Shown: positions 28,601 to 37,511, numbered from the stretch's first letter. The stretch: 64,000 nucleotides of DNA from an uncultured Eubacteriales bacterium (GCA_948938605.1 CARAIG010000047.1:1-64000); one strand, 5' to 3'. Translations and numbers: made by a program. The notes: generated from the letters alone by a model not told the origin.

Positions 28601-29832
28601 TAGACGGACGTGCTTTTGTCCACCGTCATAGTGTTAAGAATTACAGGAAAGCGCTGCATTTGGTTTTTAGCCGCCCAAATGTTATTAGCTTTACCGTTGT
28701 ACAACGCTTGACCGATATGTATTACTATACCGCCGGTGGCTTCCATATCCTCGGCGCTGATTTCAATTTTAATAACTTCGCCTGCGGGCGCATAAATACC
28801 TGTTACGTTATAACCCCTTGTATATCCGCGGGGACGGAAAGTCAATTGCTTGATTACGCCGGGTTCGTCGTCTGATACGTCTCCGCCGTAAAGACCAACC
28901 GACGCAGTATGCTTGTACAGTTGACGTTGATTGTTACTGCCGTCAACGGTGGGAATAGGATTTGCAGTGGACCCGCGGTATAACTTGCCGTCCTTATCCA
29001 TCCAGGTGTATTCACCTGCGCCGCCGTTCCATGTTCCCGTTGCCGTCAGATAACTGGATTCCCTAATAAGAGCGTTACGTGCGGCAACTTTGTCGGGATC
29101 GGATCCGATTACCGAACTGAGCGTTTTGCCGTAAGTGGGATAAGCGGACAAACCACCGTCCTTGATTTCGCTTACCGGCTTAACACGTTCGGTTGTGCCT
29201 AAATCCTGCGAATAGAAACCTACTTGCTGTATTCCGCGATAACTGTTGACATACGGAACAGTGCTTTTAAGCGCGCCCATTACAGCGCTTAAAATTATAC
29301 CGCTGAGCAATGCTGCGATAAGTACGCCGACAAGAATCCACAAAATGATTGTCTGCTTTTTTGTATTCGCAGTTGCAGTTCCGTCGCTTGACGGCGTATC
29401 TTGAATGGCAATATACCTTTCTTCGGTTTTGCGCGCCTTTAATTCGCCAACGACGCTTGTCTTTTTACCGCGCGAATTAGTGTGTTTTTCCACTACTGCC
29501 GCTACGTAAGCGTCTTCGGACTTCTTTGCCTTTTTAAGCGGAACTTCCTCTTCGACGACAACAGACTTGCGGTCGCGGTTGGAATACTTAGCCACTACGC
29601 TTTCGGCTGTCGGCTCCTTTTTAGCGGCCGTCGTCTTTGTTGCGGGCTTTTCGGCAGCTGCCGACGCCTTAGTTACGGGTTTTTCCGCAACGGTTTTTTT
29701 CGCAGGTTTTTCAGTGGGTTTAGTCGCAGTAGTTTTTGCCGCAGACTTTGTTGCCGCAGTTTTAGCCGTTGAAGATTTTGCTGTGCTGCTTTTTTCTTCT
29801 TTTGGGTTAGACTTAGTTTCCTTATCTGCCAT
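25663..29832 (-). CDS. Membrane-anchored M60-family (mucinase-type) metallopeptidase with discoidin-like domain
   Basis: The largest protein here, 1389 residues. Residues 1-90 are a cytoplasmic Lys/Ala/Thr-rich tail of TAK/TTA repeats resembling histone H1. A basic linker follows, then one membrane segment (about 160-187), then a long extracytoplasmic part. The M60/enhancin catalytic motif NFHEYHHNFQ (HExxH) is at about 568-577, followed by VGNGGEVTNN. An F5/8 type C-like sugar-binding domain spans about 1135-1265, and a second beta-sandwich ends the protein. M60 peptidases cleave mucin-type glycoproteins, so host glycoprotein degradation is likely. ATG at 29832 follows AAGGAG; a consensus promoter lies 41 bp upstream. 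Confidence 0.88.
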   Translation of the reverse strand: MADKETKSNPKEEKSSTAKSSTAKTAATKSAAKTTATKPTEKPAKKTVAEKPVTKASAAAEKPATKTTAAKKEPTAESVVAKYSNRDRKSVVVEEEVPLKKAKKSEDAYVAAVVEKHTNSRGKKTSVVGELKARKTEERYIAIQDTPSSDGTATANTKKQTIILWILVGVLIAALLSGIILSAVMGALKSTVPYVNSYRGIQQVGFYSQDLGTTERVKPVSEIKDGGLSAYPTYGKTLSSVIGSDPDKVAARNALIRESSYLTATGTWNGGAGEYTWMDKDGKLYRGSTANPIPTVDGSNNQRQLYKHTASVGLYGGDVSDDEPGVIKQLTFRPRGYTRGYNVTGIYAPAGEVIKIEISAEDMEATGGIVIHIGQALYNGKANNIWAAKNQMQRFPVILNTMTVDKSTSVYNEDTDTYTAYVGSFVGGPLYIRNESVTFSVTVSGGVNYPHFILGYTTPEDFARISKSSAPYFDLEVWSYGVLHSGPKSQASGLSYDDLYKAAVLWEKVSLVTTTNSLQGIVFLYDPFVAAGAAVAFPGQGSVNCPTGWMRSSLSYNSIVAQGSWGNFHEYHHNFQGYGVGNGGEVTNNGMSLVSYALFTKVSSARGMSNYGAANLSGWNQYTSATWALEQTMRIAREGVSPDNGNQGLALYATLLHNFGPDNYIQAKVKQQRTSAYGENYAGYMQAWQDVTHYNMTYFFNEMLGGNVNPSLGNSEYPMFVPVSCVYQTGRGIKVGNNTDYIETMQPYVIPYGEDFTIDLRKYDSPGGQYAKGSIVLPDGFEYTVKNVSQPDHGKITDNGDGTYKFTPDKNMRSGKIKVTLGVTKTDNAFEVEDIDLILEFEQTHDKNKTVLERTIYTYDEGKAMDAFNNLISAEDKKWTDVKGFKTEEKINHSNPTQNCNTDIWFVTDNEAGHNRFPDALDFQIAKNNTISVIEGKLYAEEEGKYRVYLRGRLNCAVFYSTDGGKTYQLGAKITDEKVPNDSAYFRPNDENTYFDVDLGEKSWLYFKEVLLTQNASTSGTSYIGLGMKQWTKPMFTMREETDANGKTVIKYYDYRGVEVTEEEANNAQLIEPTVTKNSQPYVNAYRNSYEEVKSEFVADYFYTREYKYDYKDNELQNTEQTLVSTNYDKGKCWAGDWNSFKVENLTDGNKNTIIHTKDGWGTNDSRPIQFVIDMGEAKSVNRMIIYTSYRPNGDYHAAKTFKLEGSIDGETYTTIGDFADVPLVHANGVHTTTVDFDETTLRYYRITFTGSTSNLLIIAEIEMWHVFEANGAKMLSPVDNSVTFKGKWNTEQTLANYGYVMVGSRNANISFEFEGTRLGVLSSNKFGTNYEVFIDGHKMTSVPQLKPLNEQKDETGMSFLSEVLEEGKHTVTIKCKGEANFDSFVVYP

Positions 29833-29872
29833 AAAGTTTCTCCTTGTATTAATATGATACTGAAACTATTAA

Positions 29873-29901
29873 ATTGTAGCACACCAAATGGATAATGTCA
29901 A
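29873..29901 (-). promoter_or_regulatory. Promoter of the M60 peptidase gene
   Basis: Consensus TTGACA (29896-29901) and TACAAT (29873-29878), 17 bp apart on the minus strand. The remaining gap to 30117 holds a short CCTGT/ACAGG hairpin and nothing else I can identify. Confidence 0.9.
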
Positions 29902-30117
29902 ATTTTTACATAAAAAGTAACCCTGTCTTTTAACAGGCAAACAAACGCCTAAAACAACGTAAAACTCCTTATGTTTTTAATAACACAAGCGCCGACAAAA
30001 ATCGACGCTGCCGCCCATTACAATTGCAAATTTTAATTACTGTTATTACTCCCGCCCGCATAAATTTTTGCATACGGGTTTGACGCAGCTGTTCCCTTAA
30101 TACATCACGTCAAAAAC

Positions 30118-30435
30118 CTATCCCACAGAATATGCGGAGTTGAGTTGTTGTAGCTGTTCGGTTTGTATTATGGTTTTTGCTAGTTTGTTGTACCTTTGAC
30201 GATAGCGGTCTAGGGTGTAGGTATCTATATAGTACTGTTCGGACAGTTCGTCGTATGTTAACGGGTTTTTTGTTAAATACAGGGATTTGAATATTTCACC
30301 GTGTTTACGTCCCGTTTCCATATCCGTTTGTTTGTAATAATTATACAGTCTATATAAAAATACTTTACATTCTTCGTCAAACGTGTCATAGTAACGTTTT
30401 CTTATGCTGTCCAGCAGATCCTGCCGTTTGTTCAT
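30118..30435 (-). CDS. Small predicted helix-turn-helix protein, function unknown
   Basis: A basic, largely helical protein of 105 residues. The C-terminal half reads LTYDELSEQYYIDTYTLDRYR, resembling the region-4-like helix-turn-helix of phage late regulators and small sigma-like proteins, so DNA binding is possible but unproven. The start at 30435 has AGGTGA upstream. The frame extends to 30486 but that part is the 5' leader next to a long hairpin. It stands alone between the M60 gene and a lipoprotein pair, and has no visible terminator. Confidence 0.65.
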   Translation of the reverse strand: MNKRQDLLDSIRKRYYDTFDEECKVFLYRLYNYYKQTDMETGRKHGEIFKSLYLTKNPLTYDELSEQYYIDTYTLDRYRQRYNKLAKTIIQTEQLQQLNSAYSVG

Positions 30436-30483
30436 TGTTTTCACCTGGCATTTAGATTTGCTTAAACTATAACCTATTTTTTG

Positions 30484-30520
30484 CATAGCGAAGCACCCAA
30501 CTATTGGGTGCTTCGCTATG
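30484..30520. repeat. 17-bp perfect hairpin
   Basis: CATAGCGAAGCACCCAA and its exact complement enclose a 3-base loop. No T-run follows on either strand, so it is not a normal terminator. It sits in the leader region of the small helix-turn-helix gene. A similar 16-bp hairpin with a 3-base loop is at 50740-50774. Confidence 0.85.
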
Positions 30521-30544
30521 TGAAAATTATTGTATAATTAAATG

Positions 30545-30600
30545 TTAGCAATGTGCAATTCGAACACTGTAAAGTTTAGACAGCATAGTAGCAATTTTGG
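30545..30600 (+). repeat. Structured repeat family D, copy 2 (partial)
   Basis: TTAGCAATGTG then GAACACTGTAAAGTTTAGAC, matching copy 1 at 21916-21996, followed by a degraded right half. Confidence 0.65.
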
Positions 30601-30667
30601 AATTCGCAATCAATCCAAATCGAGTTTTTAGAGTATGTCATAATTCATATGTTTTAATAGCGCAAGC

Positions 30668-31855
30668 TTACTGCGCAATACCTATTGTTATGCAAGGACG
30701 CACACAATGGCTTGCGCCGTCGACGGCATACGCACTTAAAACCCCGCCCGAATTGACGTTCCATGCGCAGTAGGCATAAACGTCCGACGGCGAACGCGTC
30801 CAATACGAACCGTTATATTCAAGTGTGCTTGCAGTGTTATACCAAGCGCCGCGCGCCCTTGCGTAATCGGTGGTTTTGCTTTCCCTTGTTTGCGAAGTTT
30901 CGTCCGCAGTTGCATTAAACCCGTAACTTGCGTTTAAATAATCGGCGTAACTTGGCAAGTAAACTTTGTCCGTTGTATCTAGGCAAGCGTACAAATTTCC
31001 GTTTGAAGATGTAGTTTCCGCACCGTTGTCCACCGCTGTTGCTTTAACATATGCGTTGTTTAAAGCAAACGCCGTATCGTAAAAGCTGCCGTTTAAAAAC
31101 TTACGGACATCGCTTTGCGCATAGTTGTTGGAGTAGACGGTTGCTCCGTTATCAGTACGGTTGGCGTAATCCGCATAGTAATTGTGCGCATCCAGCAATT
31201 TGTCGGATAACAAGTAATATGTTCCGTCTTGCGCGCTAAGCACGCGCCACTCTATAACTTCGCACTTGAACCAGTATTCGGTTCCGTTTACTATTGCCGT
31301 TCCGTCGTCGAACGTATAATTTTCGTTATTGTAAACTTTTGCCGCACTCTTAACGTAATACTCGCCGTCAAGCATAAACCAACCGTTTGTTTGCGACGGA
31401 GTCAATTCATTTAATTGTGCAATCAGGCTTTCGTCGCCTATGTGCGTTTGGGGATAAAATCCGTATTTGACTGTTTTGCCGTTATCCGACAAAACGGGAT
31501 CGACACCCGCAATCGGCTCGCCGATAAGTTTTGCGTTGAAAACCGCCGTATATGTTACGTTACCGGTTACTGCCGAAACTTGGGGAGTCCAACCCGCAAA
31601 AACATACGAATAGCGCCCGTCGGACTGCCTTGCGGGAGTTGCCCCGTCGTATACGGGAACTGCGCCTTCCTTTACTTTTTCGTCAATTTTCAAAACATCG
31701 CCGTTGTAGTTTTTCCAAGTGACGGTATAAGTTTTAACCGTACCGCCGTCGCCGTTTGGGTCGCCGTTGTCGGACGGCACGCACGAGACAAGGCTTAGTA
31801 AACAAATTATACAAAACAGCACTATTAGCATAACAGATAATTTTTTAACGTTCAT
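30668..31855 (-). CDS. Lipoprotein with InlB-like repeat and DUF6273-like C-terminal domain
   Basis: A lipoprotein of 395 residues. The signal peptide ends with lipobox LVSC (Cys about residue 25). Residues about 40-110 contain a Listeria-Bacteroides-type repeat (YSYVFAGWTPQV, TYTAVF). The C-terminal domain contains VKYGFYPQT, EWRVLS, YWTRSPS and HCVRPCITI, the pattern of the DUF6273 domain, found in secreted Clostridia proteins and of unknown function. ATG at 31855 follows GGGGA; the frame upstream of it is untranslated. It begins 34 bp after the next gene, so the two form an operon. Confidence 0.8.
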   Translation of the reverse strand: MNVKKLSVMLIVLFCIICLLSLVSCVPSDNGDPNGDGGTVKTYTVTWKNYNGDVLKIDEKVKEGAVPVYDGATPARQSDGRYSYVFAGWTPQVSAVTGNVTYTAVFNAKLIGEPIAGVDPVLSDNGKTVKYGFYPQTHIGDESLIAQLNELTPSQTNGWFMLDGEYYVKSAAKVYNNENYTFDDGTAIVNGTEYWFKCEVIEWRVLSAQDGTYYLLSDKLLDAHNYYADYANRTDNGATVYSNNYAQSDVRKFLNGSFYDTAFALNNAYVKATAVDNGAETTSSNGNLYACLDTTDKVYLPSYADYLNASYGFNATADETSQTRESKTTDYARARGAWYNTASTLEYNGSYWTRSPSDVYAYCAWNVNSGGVLSAYAVDGASHCVRPCITIGIAQ

Positions 31856-31889
31856 TGCAATTTCCCCTTCATTATTTAGCTGCTGTAAA

Positions 31890-33290
31890 TTACTGCGCAA
31901 CGTCGGAGTCCAGTATAAACTCGATAGACGTAATGTACAACGGGTATTTGGTTGAAGTTGTGTTTATTGTGGCAAGCGTTACGCTGCTTGTACTTTCAAA
32001 ATTAATGACGATTGTGGACGTTTGGTTATTTTCGACCGCTTCCTTACTTACAACGGTCATATCCGAACATTGATATGTTGACGTCTTGTTGTCGGCGGAA
32101 TCCGCAGTCCAGTCCGCAGATGTGCTGTCGCCGACGCGTATTTCGCACTTATCGCTATGCACATAGCCCGTAATTTTGACACCGATTACTTTTGCGTTAA
32201 GTTCCAACGTAATGCTGCCGACAATACTTGTTGTTCCCAATTTCAACATTTCGGTAGACGACCACTTTGTTTCATTTCTGCCGCCCGAACCGCCGCCGTA
32301 AATTCCGCTTATAGCACTAACTTCCCTAATCAGTCCGTTACCGTCGCCGTCCAATTTAAATGCGGCAAACGCATTTTCGTTTGTTTTAATTTGTGCGGTG
32401 CTTGTGCCCTGCAAATTGTACTTGGTTACAAAATCGCCCGTTATTACCGATTGTTCCCTAACGGTTACGGTGCATTCGGCGCTAAGCGTTTCGTTATAAG
32501 TTGCTTTTATTTTAGCCGTTCCCGCGGATACGGCACTGACTGTTAAGACGTTGCCGTTTGGCGAAATCGTCACTACGTCGCCGCCTTCGGTAACGCTCCA
32601 AGACACCGCGCCGGTATTGTCCTGCGCGCGAACTGTTGCGGTGATTGTTGCGTTTTCGCCCACTGTAAGGCGCAAATTACTTGTGTTAAGCGTAATGCTG
32701 TCCGACGGTTTGTAACCTTTGACGTTGTTTGCAATATCTTCCCAAGGAACGCACGCACGCATATTTTTAGCGATTGTCGAAACGTTTGTGCCTGCCGCCT
32801 TGCCTTGTTCGGCAACGGTCTTGGCATTGCTTACCTTAACGGGATCGACACCCGACGCTTCGTATATCCAAAGCAGAAGTTCGGGACACAACAACCCCGT
32901 ATAAACGCGCCTTTTGGCGTCGGCGTCCCACGTAAGACTTCCGTCATCTATACTGGGGTACAGCCACGAATCGAAAAAGTGCCACTTTTGATTGGGTTCG
33001 TGTTTTTGCTTGTCAACGATAAGTCCCGCTTTTTTTGCCGTATCTATGTAACCGCCGCCCGACTGCTGATACCTTTCGATAAACTCGTCAGAAAAAGGAT
33101 AATGCGCGTTTTTATCCTGCAAAAAGTCGGCAATTTCCCGCATAGTTACCGTTTGTTCCGTTTCCGCCGAAACGGTGTAGGACGTTCCGTTTTGGCGCGA
33201 TACGTCCGCACTGCCGTTAGTTAAAACAACTGACGCTGCCGAAAAGCAAAAGATTAAAGCAATCAATATTGACAAAGACTTGCGTTTCAT
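31890..33290 (-). CDS. Secreted protein with BIG2 (bacterial Ig-like) domain
   Basis: A protein of 466 residues with a Sec signal peptide (hydrophobic residues 7-24, no lipobox). Residues about 40-185 form an unrecognised helical domain. Residues about 200-285 match a BIG2 fold (LNTSNLRLTVGENATITATV then VSWSVTEGGDVVTISPNG). The remainder is a beta-rich domain. Probably a surface or secreted adhesion/enzyme accessory protein; no catalytic motif is seen. Its ribosome site is a run of eight G (33297-33304), six bases before the ATG. It is the first gene of a pair with the DUF6273-type lipoprotein. Confidence 0.75.
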   Translation of the reverse strand: MKRKSLSILIALIFCFSAASVVLTNGSADVSRQNGTSYTVSAETEQTVTMREIADFLQDKNAHYPFSDEFIERYQQSGGGYIDTAKKAGLIVDKQKHEPNQKWHFFDSWLYPSIDDGSLTWDADAKRRVYTGLLCPELLLWIYEASGVDPVKVSNAKTVAEQGKAAGTNVSTIAKNMRACVPWEDIANNVKGYKPSDSITLNTSNLRLTVGENATITATVRAQDNTGAVSWSVTEGGDVVTISPNGNVLTVSAVSAGTAKIKATYNETLSAECTVTVREQSVITGDFVTKYNLQGTSTAQIKTNENAFAAFKLDGDGNGLIREVSAISGIYGGGSGGRNETKWSSTEMLKLGTTSIVGSITLELNAKVIGVKITGYVHSDKCEIRVGDSTSADWTADSADNKTSTYQCSDMTVVSKEAVENNQTSTIVINFESTSSVTLATINTTSTKYPLYITSIEFILDSDVAQ

Positions 33291-33523
33291 ATATTTCCCC
33301 CCCCGTTTTAAATTTAAATCATTATGTAAATCGATTAAAAGTAAAAAGTTACACTTACGTTTTGTTTGCAGTAATATTCGGTAAAACCTTTACAAAATTA
33401 TTGTAACATAAAACTTTGTATTAGTAACTAATAAACCGATTGTATTTTGTATAATAAAAAAATTGTATTTTCAATTTATGTTTACCATATAATTTTACCG
33501 CAAATTATTAAATACAAAAAGGA

Positions 33524-33550
33524 ACGCATTTCAACAAATGTGTTCCTTTT
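33524..33550 (-). terminator. Terminator after aspS
   Basis: Stem AAAGGAACACATTT/AAATGCGTTCCTTT (one wobble) with TTTTTG following on the minus strand, 13 bp past the stop codon. Confidence 0.88.
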
Positions 33551-33562
33551 GTTAAATTGATA

Positions 33563-34861
33563 TTACGGTTTAAGACGAGCGGGTCCGCGGAACAGGAACG
33601 TAACGTCCTTTACGCTGGGCAAATCGAACAGTTTGACAAGCGTGCGGGTAATACCCAAGCCGAAACCGCCGTGCGTGGGCGCGCCGTACTTAAAGAAGTC
33701 CAAATACTCGCGCATATTTTCGGGGTCGATGCCTTGCTCGGCAATGTTGGCGCGCAAGTTTTCGTAACGGTGTTCGCGTTGCGCACCGCTGGTAATTTCG
33801 ATGCCTTTAAACAACAAGTCGTACGTTTTGGTAAGTTCGGGGTTTTCGTCCTGCTTCATCGAATAGAAAGCGCGCGCCTTTGCGGGGAAGTCGATAATAA
33901 AGACAAAATCGCTGTTGAACTTTTCCTTGACGTATTCGCAAATTAAACGTTCGCCTTCGGGGTCCAAGTCGCCCTTTAACGCACGGGGAACTTCGTAGTT
34001 CTTTTCGCGTTTTAAAATGTCGTACGCTTCGGTAAGGCTTATGCGGGGAATTGTGTAATCCATTGTGATGATGTCGTTGCCAAAGTACTTTTTGTATTCC
34101 TCGTTGTATTGCTTTTTAACGCCGGCAATGACGTATTTAAGCAACGCTTCCTCAACGTCCATAACTTCGTGGTGGGACTCAATAAAGGAAATTTCCACGT
34201 CGATACCGGTAAATTCCGTATCGTGACGGCTGGTAAAACTGGGGTTTGCGCGGAAGTATTCGCCGATTTCGAACGTCTTGTCGAAGCCTGCCATCATACT
34301 CATTTGCTTGTACAGTTGGGGGCTTTGCGTAAGGTACGCGGGTTGACCGAAGTAGTTTTTAAGTTCGAACACTTCGCTGCCGCCTTCGCTTGACAATGCG
34401 GTAATTTTGGGAGTGTGAATTTCGATAAAGCCGTTTTTGTTAAAAAACTCCACTGCGTACTTTTCGAAAGCGGTTTGAATTTTAAACAAAAACACTTTCT
34501 TTTCGTCGCGCAAGTCTATCCAACGGTAGTCCATACGAAGGTCGGGACCGCTTTCCGCATTGATAGGCAACACATCGGCAATACTCATAATTTCGATGTC
34601 GGTAGGATAAATTTCCTTACCGCCGTTGCGGACGTATTCCGAATAAACGCATTTGCCGTAAACTGCAACAAAGCTGTGCAACGTTAACGCCTTGGCTTTT
34701 TCGTAGACTTCGGGGCAGACGGACTTTTCGATAGTCACCTGCACCGAACCCGTTACGTCGCGGATTACTAAAAACATAATTTTTTTGTCGCGGATAGCTT
34801 CGACATATCCCTTAATAAGGCACTTGCCTTGTTTAAGTTTTGCAATGTATGTACGTTTCAT
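33563..34861 (-). CDS. aspS: Aspartyl-tRNA synthetase, archaeal/non-discriminating type
   Basis: A class II synthetase of 432 residues that charges tRNA-Asp and, in this compact type, often tRNA-Asn as well. It has the N-terminal OB-fold (MKRTYIAKL to PLHSF-like residues about 1-110), GPDLRMDYRWIDLRD, motif 2 EYFRANPSFTSRHDTEFT, and ITSGAQREHRY, which favours Asp over Asn enzymes. Motif 3 is GGFGLGITRTL, with Arg kept but the usual Glu-Arg replaced by Thr-Arg. It lacks the bacterial GAD insertion. The start at 34861 has GGAGGA; the 49-codon upstream extension is leader. No T-box is present in the leader. Confidence 0.92.
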   Translation of the reverse strand: MKRTYIAKLKQGKCLIKGYVEAIRDKKIMFLVIRDVTGSVQVTIEKSVCPEVYEKAKALTLHSFVAVYGKCVYSEYVRNGGKEIYPTDIEIMSIADVLPINAESGPDLRMDYRWIDLRDEKKVFLFKIQTAFEKYAVEFFNKNGFIEIHTPKITALSSEGGSEVFELKNYFGQPAYLTQSPQLYKQMSMMAGFDKTFEIGEYFRANPSFTSRHDTEFTGIDVEISFIESHHEVMDVEEALLKYVIAGVKKQYNEEYKKYFGNDIITMDYTIPRISLTEAYDILKREKNYEVPRALKGDLDPEGERLICEYVKEKFNSDFVFIIDFPAKARAFYSMKQDENPELTKTYDLLFKGIEITSGAQREHRYENLRANIAEQGIDPENMREYLDFFKYGAPTHGGFGLGITRTLVKLFDLPSVKDVTFLFRGPARLKP

Positions 34862-34999
34862 ATATTCCTCCAAAAGGTAAATTAACAAGCGTTGTTGTAA
34901 AATTATGTGCTTGCGAAAATTTATAATACAATTGAGTAAATTTGCTTGCAACGGTTTGCGAGCGTAATGCAAAACATTGTTTTTACCCTGTTCGAATTT

Positions 35000-35028
35000 A
35001 TTATACACTTACATAAAATAAAAGTCAA
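35000..35028 (-). promoter_or_regulatory. aspS promoter
   Basis: TTGACT (35023-35028) and TATAAT (35000-35005), 17 bp apart on the minus strand. The leader of about 130 bases holds no riboswitch I recognise. Confidence 0.9.
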
Positions 35029-35076
35029 TTTTTTGTAGGTAAAAGAAATTGAGCAACACAATGAAAAACAACGACG

Positions 35077-35107
35077 AAAAAAAAAGACAGTCCGCAGACT
35101 GCCTTTT
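35077..35107 (-). terminator. Terminator after the hybrid histidine kinase gene
   Basis: Stem AAAAGGCAGTC/GACTGTCTTTT (one G-T pair) with a long T-run on the minus strand, 22 bp after the stop codon. Confidence 0.88.
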
Positions 35108-35129
35108 AATATGACAATATTTATTTGGA

Positions 35130-37358
35130 TTACTTATTTTCCTTACGGCTACGCATAACTTCCGCTACTGTTTGGAGCAGTAAGGGGATATCGACGGGCT
35201 TGGTTAAGTGCGCGTCCATACCGTATTCCATAGAAAGTTTTTTGTCGCTTTCGAATGCGTTTGCAGACAGCGCTACAATGGGTACAGCGGCAATTTCCTT
35301 ATTGGGAAGTTCGCGGATAAGTTTGGTTGCGGTACGTCCGTCCATTGTGGGCATTTGTACGTCCATTATTACCAAAGCGTATTCGTCGGGTTTAGCGGCA
35401 GCCATTTTGTCTACTGCAAAGTTACCGTCCATTGCAGTATCCGTTTCGAAGCCCAAGTCTTGCAAAATTTCCGTTTCGATTTCCAAGTTGATTTCGTTGT
35501 CGTCCACGACCAAAATCTTTTTGCCTTTTAGCATCGATACCAAGTCGTCGGTGGTTTCGGACAGCGATTCCTTGTTGGGACGTACGCACAAGTTAAGTTC
35601 GATTGTAAACTTACTGCCTTCGCCCACTTTGCTTTGCGCGGATATTTTGCCGTCCATTGCGTCGACGTATTTTTTAGCAATGGTTAGCCCTAAGCCTGTA
35701 CCGAATTCACCGCTGGCGGTTGTGTTGCGGATACGTTCGAACGGCTCGAACGCGTGAATGAGCGATTCCTCGTCCATACCCACGCCGGTATCTTCAACGC
35801 TGATTTCGTAAACCGAATAGCCGTTGGGAAGCTGCTGCGTTTCGTATGCTTCAAGTTTGACGCTTCCGCCCTTGTCGGTATACTTAATGGCGTTGTTAAC
35901 TATGTGCTGTATTACTTGTTCCAACTTTTCGGCGTCGCACACTACGTTAGTGTGGGTAAGCTGCGAAACGTTTAAATTAAATTTGAGCCCTTTGCGCGAA
36001 GCCAAGTTTTGCTGATTGTCGAAAACCCTGTGTAAGATTATTGACAAGTCGCTTTCCGATTCGTTAAGTTCGATTTCGCTGGATTCGATTTTAGACGCTT
36101 GCAAAACTTGGTCTATTAAGTTAAGCAGTTGCTGCCCCGCCGCATCGATCTTTTCCAAATACGAATGAATTGCCTTGTCGTCGGTGTGTTTTGCAAGGGC
36201 GGTATAACCGAAAATTGCATTCAGCGGCGTGCGCATATCGTGCGACATATTGGACAAAAACGTAGTCTTGGCAATATTGGCAAGTTTGGCGTTGGACAAC
36301 GCTTCTTCCAAAACCTGCGTTTGCTTCATATCGCGACGGATTTCCTCCTCGATATTACGCGCACCCCAAACAACTTGGAAATTGCGGTTGTCGGTGCCGA
36401 CGTTGACTATACGCAACTGCATATGCACTACCAAATCGTCGTCCATTTCGCGGTAGTTTACGTAGTAGGTTTTGCTTTCGGACAGTTTCCTGCGCATATA
36501 GCCCATGTCCGTTTCCTTTGCTACAAGTTCGCGGTCCTCGGGGTGAACCTTGGTGCGGATATAACGCATAACGTAAGCGCGGTATTCGCGCGGTTGATAC
36601 ATCTTTTCGAATTCCGCTTCGGAGTCGTCGTTAACGCGGTACGGCAACACCTTGTTGGCGTCAAGGTCGATGTACAAAATCGTGTCGTAGTTTACGCTAA
36701 GCCCTTCGATAACTTCCAAACGTCTTAAATGTTCCTGGTTAACCAAACGGCGTTCGCGGTTGTATTTGTCTATTAAGTTTTGAATTTTGCGTTCCTTTTC
36801 CGAAAGCATTTCGGCGGCTTCGTCCAGACGGCGGTTTTTATCTTCCGACACGTCGCTCATAAACACGTAAAAGATGTCGCCGACTTTTTCGCTGTGGAAA
36901 CTGCGGATATAATCTTCCACCCAACGCACCGCTCCGTCCTTACGGCGAATGCGGTACTCGACGTAGTCCAAATTGTCTTCGTTATCGAAACGCTGTTTGT
37001 TTATGCTCATTTCAACCGATACTAAGTCCTTAGGATGAACCATACCTTTAAAGGAATTGCCGGTAAAGTCCCTAAATTCTTTTAGGGTTTTGCAGCAAAA
37101 CATTTTTATAAGCGCGCGGTTGGCGTACAAAATTTCCTCATCGCCCGTTGCGCGGTAAATGAGAAATCCGCCGGGAATTTCGTCCATAAAGCGGATAAAT
37201 TCCGTAATAGCTTCGGAATATCTGGCGTCGATATTAGCGGACTTGCTAAGCGAAATGTTGTCTAAATCGAACAATTCGCCGTTTCCGTCGGATACGTTGT
37301 TAAGATACTCCAATACGTTTTCGATGATGTTACCTTTGTTGACTTGTTTTTTAGGCAT
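35130..37358 (-). CDS. Soluble hybrid histidine kinase with PAS and receiver domains
   Basis: A cytoplasmic hybrid sensor kinase of 742 residues without membrane segments. It has a PAS domain (about 55-170; EIPGGFLIYRATGDEEILYA), a coiled coil (175-210), a second PAS-like domain (about 215-340), HisKA with the phospho-acceptor His in SNMSHDMRTPLNAI (about 372), HATPase_c with N box EQVIQHIVNNAIKYTD, G1 DTGVGM and G2 GTGLGL, and a C-terminal receiver with VVDDN (about 615) and phospho-acceptor Asp in VIMDVQMPTMDG (about 663). No output regulator gene is adjacent, so the final partner (for example an HPt protein) is unknown. ATG 37358 follows GGAGGG. Confidence 0.93.
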   Translation of the reverse strand: MPKKQVNKGNIIENVLEYLNNVSDGNGELFDLDNISLSKSANIDARYSEAITEFIRFMDEIPGGFLIYRATGDEEILYANRALIKMFCCKTLKEFRDFTGNSFKGMVHPKDLVSVEMSINKQRFDNEDNLDYVEYRIRRKDGAVRWVEDYIRSFHSEKVGDIFYVFMSDVSEDKNRRLDEAAEMLSEKERKIQNLIDKYNRERRLVNQEHLRRLEVIEGLSVNYDTILYIDLDANKVLPYRVNDDSEAEFEKMYQPREYRAYVMRYIRTKVHPEDRELVAKETDMGYMRRKLSESKTYYVNYREMDDDLVVHMQLRIVNVGTDNRNFQVVWGARNIEEEIRRDMKQTQVLEEALSNAKLANIAKTTFLSNMSHDMRTPLNAIFGYTALAKHTDDKAIHSYLEKIDAAGQQLLNLIDQVLQASKIESSEIELNESESDLSIILHRVFDNQQNLASRKGLKFNLNVSQLTHTNVVCDAEKLEQVIQHIVNNAIKYTDKGGSVKLEAYETQQLPNGYSVYEISVEDTGVGMDEESLIHAFEPFERIRNTTASGEFGTGLGLTIAKKYVDAMDGKISAQSKVGEGSKFTIELNLCVRPNKESLSETTDDLVSMLKGKKILVVDDNEINLEIETEILQDLGFETDTAMDGNFAVDKMAAAKPDEYALVIMDVQMPTMDGRTATKLIRELPNKEIAAVPIVALSANAFESDKKLSMEYGMDAHLTKPVDIPLLLQTVAEVMRSRKENK

Positions 37359-37389
37359 CGGGCTATACCCTCCGTTATTAACTGTATTG

Positions 37390-37419
37390 ATTGTAATATA
37401 TATATACTAAGTTTGTCAA
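37390..37419 (-). promoter_or_regulatory. Promoter of the hybrid kinase gene
   Basis: TTGACA (37414-37419) and TACAAT (37390-37395) on the minus strand, 18 bp apart. Confidence 0.75.
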
Positions 37420-37467
37420 TAAATGTAGAAATCTTTTTAAGATTTTTTAAACTTTGCTTGTATTGCC

Positions 37468-37497
37468 TTGACGTATTTTGCATAAACTAGGTGTATA
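37468..37497 (+). promoter_or_regulatory. Promoter of amaP
   Basis: TTGACG (37468-37473) and TGTATA (37492-37497), 18 bp apart. The -10 box is weaker than others here. Divergent to the kinase promoter. Confidence 0.6.
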
Positions 37498-37511
37498 TGG
37501 GGAGTTTAACT

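Noticed and set aside
30118..30435. Prophage regulator
   Set aside because: The helix-turn-helix resembles phage regulators but no other phage gene lies nearby, so I only call it a small HTH-like protein.
34862..35008. 49-residue extension of AspRS, or a T-box leader
   Set aside because: GGAGGA precedes the ATG at 34861, the extension is leader sequence, and no T-box anti-terminator motif is present.
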